A DNA stretch of 46,653 nucleotides from Terriglobales bacterium. Its GTDB lineage: Bacteria; Acidobacteriota; Terriglobia; Terriglobales; Acidobacteriaceae. A program made the position numbers and the translations under genes. The notes beneath the pieces were generated by a model. That model did not search any database, was not told the DNA's origin, and saw only the letters and a program-made list of their open reading frames with translations. The DNA lies in NCBI GenBank assembly GCA_035624455.1, contig DASPRM010000047.1:1-46653 (forward strand). Reading direction: 5' to 3'. How positions within the stretch are numbered: position 1 is the stretch's first letter; the number at the start of each line of letters is the position of its first letter. Shown one piece after another: positions 40,651 through 46,653 of this stretch.

Positions 40651-42147
40651 CTAGGATCCGAGGTCGCGGGCAAACTCCACGATCGAACGCACGGCGATTC
40701 CTGAAGGGCCTTTGGCGATCCAACCCTTACTGTCTTCCACCCAAGCAGTGCCGGCGATGTCGAGATGGAGCCAGGGCGTGTCACCGACGAATTCCTTCAG
40801 GAACATGGCGGCGGTGACTGCGCCGCCCCAGCGGCCGCCGCTGTTCACGATGTCGGCAATGTTGGATTTGATCATCTCCTGGTACTCGGAATCGAGCGGC
40901 AGACGCCACATTTTTTCTCCCGCACGCTCGAGTGCCTGGCGGAAGCGGTCGTACATGGCGTCATCGTTGGCGAAGATGCCGGCGTTGACGTAACCGAGCG
41001 CCACGACAACTGCGCCAGTCAGCGTGGCGGCATCGATCAGGTGAGTAACGCCGAGTTGGCGCGCGTAGTGCAGTCCATCGGCGAGGACGAGGCGACCCTC
41101 AGCGTCGGTGTTGATGATCTCGATGGACTTGCCCGACATGGCGATCTGCACGTCGCCCGGCTTCTGTGCTTTGCCGGAAGGCATGTTCTCAGTGGCCAGC
41201 ACAATTGCGATCACTTTCACCTTCGGCCTAAGCAGGGCGATGGCGCGCATCGCGCCGAGCATGGCCGCGCCGCCGGCCATGTCGTATTTCATCTTTTCCA
41301 TACCGTCGGCAGGCTTGATGGAGATGCCGCCGCTATCGAACGTGATTCCCTTTCCGATCAGGCCTAACACGGGTTTGTCGGGCGCGCCTGCCGGTTCGTA
41401 GCGGAGAATGATGAGTGCAGGAGGCTCATCGGAACCCTGGGCCACACTCCAGAAAGCGCCCATTTTGAGTTCTTTGATTTTGTCGGCGCCGTAGGTTTCG
41501 CACTTGAGGCCGACTTCCTCGGCCATTTTGCGGGCGCGATCGGCGAGTACTGTGGGAGTCATACGGTTGCCGGGCTCATTGACGAGGGTGCGAGTGAAGT
41601 TCTGTGACTCCCCGATAATTCGGCCCTCGTTTACTGCGGCTTCGAGGGCGGGGCTCTGCAGAATGGTGGGAACGATCGTGAGTTCGTCGATGTGCTGATC
41701 CTTGCGGTCGCTCTTGTAAAAGTCGGAGTCGAAGTTGCCGACGAAAGCGCCTTCCACGGTAGCCTTTACGGCATCGGTAGGGCCGGAGGGGATTTCTGGT
41801 TCGGCAAAAGCAAAGCTGCGCAGGCCGCGAGACTTCAGGAAGCGAACCGCAGTGCCGGCGAGTTTGCGAAGTTCGTAAGAATTGAAGCTTTTAGCTTTGC
41901 CGCCACCGAGGAGCAGCAGGCGGCGCGCCTTCAGGCCAGCTGGCTTATGCAGGAGAGTGGTCTCGCCGGATTTTCCGGTGACCTCGCCGGTAGCGATGAG
42001 ATCCTGGGCGGCTGCGGGGATGGCGGGATCGCTGGTGGCGACCCGGGGAGAAGGCTTGTTGTTATTGTCGGAATGGTCGAGGACGGTGGCTACCAGGCAT
42101 TCAGTTTCAATTTGGGCAAGCGGGCTAGAAGAGAGCAGTATTTTCAT
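40651..42147 (-). CDS. pepA: Leucyl aminopeptidase PepA (M17)
   Basis: 498 residues from ATG 42147 (MKILLSSSPLAQIETECLVA); the frame is open further but an M17 protein starts here. Metal ligands and catalytic residues are visible in GKGITFDSGGISIKP (Lys and Asp), YDMAGGAA (Asp) and the signature NTDAEGRLVLADGL (Asp, Glu, Arg). The N-terminal macro-like domain is present. It removes N-terminal Leu and other residues from peptides using two metal ions, in a hexamer. Some PepA proteins also bind DNA in plasmid resolution and gene regulation. It is transcribed after smpB on the same strand, with a 207-base repeat-bearing gap. Confidence 0.95.
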   Translation of the reverse strand: MKILLSSSPLAQIETECLVATVLDHSDNNNKPSPRVATSDPAIPAAAQDLIATGEVTGKSGETTLLHKPAGLKARRLLLLGGGKAKSFNSYELRKLAGTAVRFLKSRGLRSFAFAEPEIPSGPTDAVKATVEGAFVGNFDSDFYKSDRKDQHIDELTIVPTILQSPALEAAVNEGRIIGESQNFTRTLVNEPGNRMTPTVLADRARKMAEEVGLKCETYGADKIKELKMGAFWSVAQGSDEPPALIILRYEPAGAPDKPVLGLIGKGITFDSGGISIKPADGMEKMKYDMAGGAAMLGAMRAIALLRPKVKVIAIVLATENMPSGKAQKPGDVQIAMSGKSIEIINTDAEGRLVLADGLHYARQLGVTHLIDAATLTGAVVVALGYVNAGIFANDDAMYDRFRQALERAGEKMWRLPLDSEYQEMIKSNIADIVNSGGRWGGAVTAAMFLKEFVGDTPWLHLDIAGTAWVEDSKGWIAKGPSGIAVRSIVEFARDLGS

Positions 42148-42206
42148 AGCGAGAGAAATAATAAATGAAGGACAAGTATGAGGTTTGATCGGGGAAGCAA
42201 ATACAT

Positions 42207-42241
42207 AGATGCTTCGCCCGCTCGGCGGGCTCAGCATGACC
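42207..42241 (+). repeat. Dispersed palindromic repeat family A
   Basis: AGATGCTTCGCCCGCTCGGC, then GGGCTCAGCATGAC. The arms CCCGC and GCGGG form a short stem. It lies between smpB and pepA. Confidence 0.6.
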
Positions 42242-42302
42242 CCTCAAGGGTTTGCTGGCATTCGGTTGCCGGGGGAGTGAGAAAAGATAGAGGCGCGGAA
42301 GA

Positions 42303-42321
42303 GTCGAGGCTGTGCCTCGAC
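42303..42321 (+). repeat. GTCGAGGC hairpin (family C copy 2)
   Basis: GTCGAGGC (42303-42310), loop TGT, GCCTCGAC (42314-42321). The same 8-bp stem occurs at 30699-30717 with loop TAC. Here it lies 34 bases after the smpB stop. Confidence 0.5.
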
Positions 42322-42354
42322 CTGAGCGGACGAGACGTTCGCTCTTATGTACGG

Positions 42355-42885
42355 CTAGCCGGCCTTGCGGGCGCGCTGCATGGCTTCGCGGGCCTCGCGG
42401 TCGGCGGTGCGGCGGCGCTCGGTTTCCCGCTTGTCCCAAAGTTGTTTGCCCTTGGCCAAGGCAACCTCCACCTTCACGCGTCCATTCTTAAAGTAGAGGC
42501 GGGTAGGAATGAGGGTAAGCCCCCTCTGCTGGGTTTTTCCGATCAACCGACGAATTTCGTCTTTGTGAACCAGTAACTTGCGGGTGCGCAGAGCTTCATG
42601 GTTGCTGTAACTGCCATGCTCGTAGGGGGAGATGTGCGCGTTCAGAAGCCAGAGTTCAGAGTCCTTGACGATAGCGTAGGCGTCTTTGAGGTTGGCACGA
42701 CCGGAGCGGATCGACTTGACCTCGGTTCCGGTCAGGGCGATGCCAGCCTCGAACTTTTCCAACAAGAAGTAGTTGTGGGAGGCGGCGCGGTTGACCGCTG
42801 CGTCCTTTTCCCCGGAAGCGGTAGGCTGGCGCCGGGGGGACTTTTCCGGATTCGGCTTTGTCTGATGGGATTGCTGACGGGGCAT
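42355..42885 (-). CDS. smpB: SsrA-binding protein SmpB
   Basis: 176 residues from ATG 42885; a TTG at 42894 is an in-frame alternative. After a basic, Gln/Pro-rich extension of about 35 residues that is longer than usual, the core begins NRAASHNYFLLEKFEAGIAL, with the typical GTEVKSIRSGRANLKDAY, then RKLLVHKDEI and the C-terminal basic tail KGKQLWDKRETERRR that enters the decoding centre. With tmRNA it rescues ribosomes stalled on broken mRNAs. No ssrA gene was recognised in the 300 bases upstream or elsewhere in the window. Confidence 0.96.
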   Translation of the reverse strand: MPRQQSHQTKPNPEKSPRRQPTASGEKDAAVNRAASHNYFLLEKFEAGIALTGTEVKSIRSGRANLKDAYAIVKDSELWLLNAHISPYEHGSYSNHEALRTRKLLVHKDEIRRLIGKTQQRGLTLIPTRLYFKNGRVKVEVALAKGKQLWDKRETERRRTADREAREAMQRARKAG

Positions 42886-43185
42886 AGTGGTCAATCACGT
42901 GCACTGGGGTCTCATGCTAGCACGTGGAAAACTTAGAGGGACGAAAGTTCGGGTCGATTCTGTGGCAGGGTGGGATATACTTTGCGCGCAAGGCGAGCAG
43001 TTAATTCACGTTCTAATAACGACTAAGGACCTGGTAACGCTCCGTAGTAACTCTCCCCCAAAGAGTTAGTGGATTGGTGTTTCGAGGGTGAGTGCTATAA
43101 TCCGGCTCTCCCTAACTGCACGACTGGCAATAGCTTCCACGTAGTTGGCGGTTATTTTGAAGAACAGGTTTGCCCAGGGGACACG
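42886..43185. other. 300-base divergent region between smpB and the secretin gene
   Basis: No gene is supported. It holds the sigma-70 promoter at 43074-43101 and the leader of the secretin gene. A weaker TATACT (42976-42981) lacks a matching -35. I looked for tmRNA ends here (the usual 5' GGGG and 3' TTCGATTCC features) and did not find them. Confidence 0.45.
43074..43101 (+). promoter_or_regulatory. Sigma-70 promoter of the secretin/pseudopilin cluster
   Basis: TTGGTG (43074-43079), a 16-base spacer and a perfect TATAAT (43096-43101). Transcription would begin near 43108, giving a leader of about 78 bases to the ATG at 43186. Confidence 0.62.
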
Positions 43186-45636
43186 ATGAGACCACAGGGA
43201 GCCCTGGCTGTCTTGATTATCGTCATGGCAGCCGTTTCGCCCCTCCATGCCGACAAGGCATACTCTGCTTACAAGCAGGGGGTTGATGCCGAGGCGCGTG
43301 AGAAATATGACGAGGCTTTAGCAGACTACAAGCAGGCTTACGACCTCAAACCTGCCGACATAAGATACAAAGCTGCATACACGCGAATGCGGTTCTACGC
43401 TTCTACGGCCCATGTGCATCAGGGTCAGTTGCTACACGAACAGGGCAAGCTAACGGAAGCGCTGGCCGAATTCCAGCGTGCGGCGGAAATCGATCCCTCC
43501 AGCTTCATAGCCCAGCAGGAAATTCGCAAGACGAAGGCAGAGATCGAGTCGGGTAAGACAGCACCCGCTCCGCCTCCAGCGCCGCCACCCCAGTCTTCCC
43601 TGGAGCGTATCGTGCAGGAGGCTGAAGGACCGGTCGAGCTGAAGCCGATCTCCAACGCACCCATCAATCTGCGAATGACCGAAGATACCAAGGTCATTTA
43701 CACCACGATTGGTAAGCTGGCGGGAATCAATGTGTTGTTTGATCCTGACTACACTTCGCGCCGCATCACGATTGAACTGAATAACGTAACCCTGAACCAG
43801 GCGCTGCAGATCGTGGCACTGGAGTCGAAGACATTCTGGCGGCCGGTCACATCCAATACGATTTTCATCGCCTCCGATACTCAGGCCAAGCGTAAGGAGT
43901 TGGAACAGAGCGTCATCAAGACGATCTATCTCTCTAACGTGTCCACTCCCAATGATCTGCAGGATATGGTGAACGCAATCCGTACCATTCTGGATGTGCG
44001 GCAGGTGCAGCAGATCGCGTCGCAAAATGCCATCGTTCTGCGCGGCACCCCGGATCAGGTGGCGGTGGCGGAAAAACTGGTCTCCGACATCGATAAAGCT
44101 AAGCCCGAGGTATTGGTGGAAGTGGCGGTCATGCAGGTGAGCCGGAACCTGACACGCACTCTGGGTATCAATCCCCCGACGTCGGCGACCGTACAGTTGC
44201 AATCGAACGTGACCACTACTACCAACACGACGACTGCATCTTCGCAGGGAAGCACAACAACTCCGGCCACAATCACCTCCGGCACAAGCACGAATCTTAC
44301 GCTCAACGATCTTGCCAATCTGAATGCCAAGAACTTTGCGGTGACGATACCGCCGGCGACAATTTCGTTCCTGCTGACGGATGCCCATACGAAAATCATC
44401 CAGAATCCTCAAATTCGCGCCCTGGACAATCAGAAAGCCACACTCAAGATTGGCGATCGTGTGCCAGTAGCGACGGGATCGTTCCAGCCGGGCATCGGGG
44501 GTGTCGGAATCAACCCCCTGGTCAACACGCAGTTCCAGTATTTGGATGTCGGGGTGAATGTGGACATCACGCCGCATATCCATGCCGGCAGAGAAGTGAC
44601 GCTGAAGATGACGCTGGAAATCTCGTCGGTGACGGGAAGTTCGAATATTGGCGGAATTCAGCAGCCCACGATCGGGCAGCGCAAGATCGAGCACGAGATC
44701 CGGCTGCGAGAGGGAGAGACCAACCTGATCAGCGGGTTTCTGGAAGATTCCGACGTGACTTCGCTGAGCGGCTATCCCTGGCTGTCGAAGATTCCGATCC
44801 TGAAATACTTCTTTGCGCAGGACCAGAAGACGCGGCAGGAGAATGAGATTGTTTTTGCGGTTACACCACACATCGTTCGCGCCCAGGATGTGAGCGAGCT
44901 GAACCTGCGGCCACTGGATGTAGGCACGGCGAATTTCATCGGCTTGAGGCACGCATCGGCGCCGCCGCCGCCGTCGCCGACCGGACAACAACCCGGAGGA
45001 GGGGCGGCGACGAGCGCCAATCATAATGGGGTGGCGCCGTCCGCGGCTCCGCAACCCCCGGCTCCTCCACAACCCGCAGCGGCTCCGCAGACTCCTCCGC
45101 CAGCGGCGACCGCGCCACCCCCGGCGCAAAACAACCAGGCGGTCGCACCTTCGACTACGGTCGCGGCTGCGACGCCGACGGTACCCCCCAACGGTTCAGC
45201 CCCGGCGAGTCTCTCCACGGGAAGTGCAGTGATGAGCTTCCAGCCAGCCAACATCTCGGCTAACTCTGGCCGGACGTTTATGGTGAATGTCAGCATGAGC
45301 GGGGCGGAGAATGTTTACGCCGTGCCGGCACAAATCACCTACGATCCAAAATTGCTGCAGCTGGTGAATATCTCGAGCGGCGATTTCCTGAGCAAGGACG
45401 GGCAGGCAGTGGCGCTGGTGCATCGTGATGATGCCACATCGGGGACGGTACAGGTGACGGCTACACGTCCGCCTGGTTCAGGAGGAGTAGGTGGCACCGG
45501 GGCGGTGTTTACGTTGACGTTCATGGCGCGCGGGCCGGGGCAGGCAGTATTGAACATCAACAGAGTGCAGGCACGCGATCCGAATAACCAGGCGATCCCA
45601 GTAGTGGGCGGTCAGGCAATGGTGAGCGTCCGGTGA
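43186..45636 (+). CDS. Secretin (GspD/PilQ-like) with N-terminal TPR and C-terminal cohesin domain
   Basis: 816 residues. Signal peptide 1-22 (ALAVLIIVMAAVSPLHA). Two to three TPR units (about 25-110). An STN/secretin N0 domain (about 160-232, INLRMTEDTKVIYTTIGKLA). An N1/NolW domain (about 240-310). The secretin channel domain (about 400-575) contains the VPV gate region and ends SGYPWLSKIPILKYFF. A Pro/Ala/Gln-rich linker (about 590-680) joins a cohesin-type domain (about 681-816, SFQPANISANSGRTFMVNVS). AGGGG precedes the ATG by five bases. It forms an outer-membrane pore for a type II secretion or type IV pilus-like system; the cohesin end is an unusual extra that could bind partners. Confidence 0.9.
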   Translation: MRPQGALAVLIIVMAAVSPLHADKAYSAYKQGVDAEAREKYDEALADYKQAYDLKPADIRYKAAYTRMRFYASTAHVHQGQLLHEQGKLTEALAEFQRAAEIDPSSFIAQQEIRKTKAEIESGKTAPAPPPAPPPQSSLERIVQEAEGPVELKPISNAPINLRMTEDTKVIYTTIGKLAGINVLFDPDYTSRRITIELNNVTLNQALQIVALESKTFWRPVTSNTIFIASDTQAKRKELEQSVIKTIYLSNVSTPNDLQDMVNAIRTILDVRQVQQIASQNAIVLRGTPDQVAVAEKLVSDIDKAKPEVLVEVAVMQVSRNLTRTLGINPPTSATVQLQSNVTTTTNTTTASSQGSTTTPATITSGTSTNLTLNDLANLNAKNFAVTIPPATISFLLTDAHTKIIQNPQIRALDNQKATLKIGDRVPVATGSFQPGIGGVGINPLVNTQFQYLDVGVNVDITPHIHAGREVTLKMTLEISSVTGSSNIGGIQQPTIGQRKIEHEIRLREGETNLISGFLEDSDVTSLSGYPWLSKIPILKYFFAQDQKTRQENEIVFAVTPHIVRAQDVSELNLRPLDVGTANFIGLRHASAPPPPSPTGQQPGGGAATSANHNGVAPSAAPQPPAPPQPAAAPQTPPPAATAPPPAQNNQAVAPSTTVAAATPTVPPNGSAPASLSTGSAVMSFQPANISANSGRTFMVNVSMSGAENVYAVPAQITYDPKLLQLVNISSGDFLSKDGQAVALVHRDDATSGTVQVTATRPPGSGGVGGTGAVFTLTFMARGPGQAVLNINRVQARDPNNQAIPVVGGQAMVSVR

Positions 45637-45670
45637 TGTACGAAGGCTCACCAAAGGCTAAAATGTTTGT

Positions 45671-46135
45671 ATGAGGAGATCAGCAGCAAGGGGCGGGGAA
45701 AGCGGGCTGACTCTGGTTGAGCTGATCGTCGCGATCACGATCCTGATGGTCCTTACCGGAGCAGCGTTGCCGCTCGCGCGAGTGACGGTTCGCCGGGATA
45801 AGGAACGGGAGCTGCGGCGGGATCTGTGGCAGCTACGGGACGGTATTGACCGTTACAAGGACGCCGGTGATCGGGGTATGTTCCAGGTCAAGCTCGGGAC
45901 AGAGGGCTACCCGCCAGATCTGGAAACACTGGTAAAGGGCGTGGACGTTGGTGGGAAGAAGGTTCGATTTTTGCGCAGCATCCCGGTAGATCCCATGACG
46001 GGCAAGGCAGAGTGGGGATTGCGCTCGATGCAGGACGATCCTAAGAGTGATTCCTGGGGCGGACAAAACGTCTTTGACGTCTACAGCAAGTCTGAGGATA
46101 CCGCTCTGGATGGGACGCGATACTCGGAATGGTAA
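45671..46135 (+). CDS. GspG-like pseudopilin 1
   Basis: 154 residues. A type III prepilin signal is present: basic leader ending GGESG, then LTLVELIVAITILMVLTGAA. Position +1 is Leu instead of the common Phe and the conserved E5 is present, so cleavage and methylation by PilD-type peptidase are expected after G12. The C-terminal part (IPVDPMTGKAEWGLRSM, SWGGQNVFDVYS) follows the GspG pattern. It starts 34 bases after the secretin stop and its last 7 bases overlap the next gene. It should build the pseudopilus that works with the secretin. Confidence 0.9.
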   Translation: MRRSAARGGESGLTLVELIVAITILMVLTGAALPLARVTVRRDKERELRRDLWQLRDGIDRYKDAGDRGMFQVKLGTEGYPPDLETLVKGVDVGGKKVRFLRSIPVDPMTGKAEWGLRSMQDDPKSDSWGGQNVFDVYSKSEDTALDGTRYSEW

Positions 46136-46560
46136 AGCGGAATAAAAATCGCAAGGGTAGTGTCGGCGCGCACGCGCGCCAGCGTGGCTTCACGCTTATC
46201 GAATTGATGGTGGTAATCAGCATCATTCTGATCCTCATTTCAGTGGCTGTTCCCATCTACAATCAGTCCATCGTTCATGCGCGAGAAGCGGTGCTGAAGC
46301 AAAATCTATTCACCCTGCGCAGTTGCATCGACCAGTACTCGCTGGATAAGCAAAAAGCGCCACAATCGCTCGATGACCTGGTGCAGGCGGGATACCTGAA
46401 AGAAATTCCTATGGATCCGTTTACCAACGCGCGCGACACCTGGCAAGTGGACCAGGAAGATGTGCTGCTGAGCGTGGATCAGAGCCAGCCCGGCATTACG
46501 GACGTGCATAGCGGGTCTAGTGCCACCGGCACGGACGGAACCGCATATAACACCTGGTAG
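46129..46560 (+). CDS. GspG-like pseudopilin 2
   Basis: 143 residues. Prepilin leader ends QRG, followed by FTLIELMVVISIILILISVA with F at +1 and E at +5. The globular end is IPMDPFTNARDTWQVDQED, close in plan to the first pseudopilin, so the pair probably arose by duplication. The ATG overlaps the end of the upstream gene by 7 bases (ATGGTAA), indicating coupling. Having two GspG-like proteins suggests a mixed pseudopilus or one acting as a minor pilin. The cluster may continue beyond the window. Confidence 0.9.
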   Translation: MVKRNKNRKGSVGAHARQRGFTLIELMVVISIILILISVAVPIYNQSIVHAREAVLKQNLFTLRSCIDQYSLDKQKAPQSLDDLVQAGYLKEIPMDPFTNARDTWQVDQEDVLLSVDQSQPGITDVHSGSSATGTDGTAYNTW

Positions 46561-46610
46561 CGGCCTCTACCTCGGCTAGAATCCCCAACAACTTGTGACC
46601 TTGGAAGACT

Positions 46611-46653
46611 GAGAGCCGGAAAGCTCTCCTCGGGGAGAGAGTATTTAAGCTCT
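46611..46653 (+). other. Self-complementary stretch after the pseudopilin genes
   Basis: GAGAGC (46611-46616) pairs with GCTCTC (46623-46628); CTCTCC (46624-46629) can instead pair with GGAGAG (46634-46639); AGAG (46637-46640) can pair with the final CTCT. The folds exclude each other. The window ends here, so it may be a terminator, a leader or the edge of an RNA. Confidence 0.35.

Noticed and set aside
30699-42321. CRISPR-like array from the many short palindromes
   Set aside because: Copies are kilobases apart, differ in sequence and have no regular spacers; no cas gene is present.
42886-43185. tmRNA gene next to smpB
   Set aside because: No tRNA-like ends or a tag reading frame ending in ALAA or similar were found; only a promoter and leader are visible.
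43450-45129. 559-codon open frame on the minus strand across the secretin gene
   Set aside because: Antisense to the secretin and its Pro/Ala linker; composed largely of Arg, His and Gly with no recognisable motif.
44940-45230. CAG/CCG-rich low-complexity DNA in the secretin gene as a repeat array
   Set aside because: It encodes the in-frame Pro/Ala/Gln linker; codons vary and there is no fixed repeat unit.

Overview
The window (about 58-60% G+C by eye) reads as chromosomal DNA of a soil-type Acidobacteriota, most likely of the Terriglobia. This is inferred from gene content: a single-chain E1 alpha/beta dehydrogenase, a DUF1800/DUF1501 pair, a secretin ending in a cohesin domain, many TTG/GTG starts, and families of palindromic intergenic repeats. 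No 16S gene or tRNA is present to prove it. There is no prophage, insertion sequence or CRISPR array.

Layout. (1) 130-10476: one ten-gene chemosensory operon of the type IV pilus (Pil/Chp) class: response regulator, CheW, MCP, CheR, a large hybrid CheA with a C-terminal receiver, CheB, two more CheW-like adaptors, a receiver-PATAN protein and a receiver with a coiled-coil tail. From cheR onward most junctions overlap by 4 bases. A sigma-54-like site precedes the first gene, and a 14-bp bidirectional hairpin terminator (10572-10607) closes the operon. (2) 10697-15599, minus strand: MFS transporter, uvrB, a transglutaminase-fold protein and a phosphoglycolate phosphatase-like HAD enzyme. (3) 15851-20212: fused E1 dehydrogenase, then on the minus strand DoxX, a saccharopine dehydrogenase-like protein and a 53-residue zinc-ribbon protein. 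(4) 20564-22597: a large secreted protein ending in an Ig-like domain. (5) 22688-32159: argS diverging from larC-metG, then tatD, yajQ, a polyprenyl diphosphate synthase and a GAF/HD-GYP protein. (6) 32378-35804: the exported DUF1800 and DUF1501 pair. (7) 36271-42885: a repeat-rich patchwork with a Rieske protein, an isolated nuoB, a macro-domain protein, a methyltransferase, a PilZ protein, an unrecognised cysteine-bearing protein, pepA and smpB. (8) 43186-46560: a TPR-secretin-cohesin protein and two type II/IV pseudopilins behind a good sigma-70 promoter.

How it fits together. The two ends concern surface machinery: a chemosensory array of the kind that steers type IV pili, and a secretin/pseudopilin cluster. 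The HD-GYP and PilZ proteins add cyclic-di-GMP turnover and sensing. The middle is mostly housekeeping (tRNA charging, repair, trans-translation, quinone side-chain synthesis, central metabolism).

The least ordinary items are: a receiver-PATAN protein that has lost its phospho-acceptor Asp; an MCP with almost no periplasmic part; the secretin-cohesin fusion; at least three families of dispersed palindromes confined to intergenic DNA; and a 15-bp inverted repeat around a possible 59-codon reading frame followed by a GCAA-loop hairpin.
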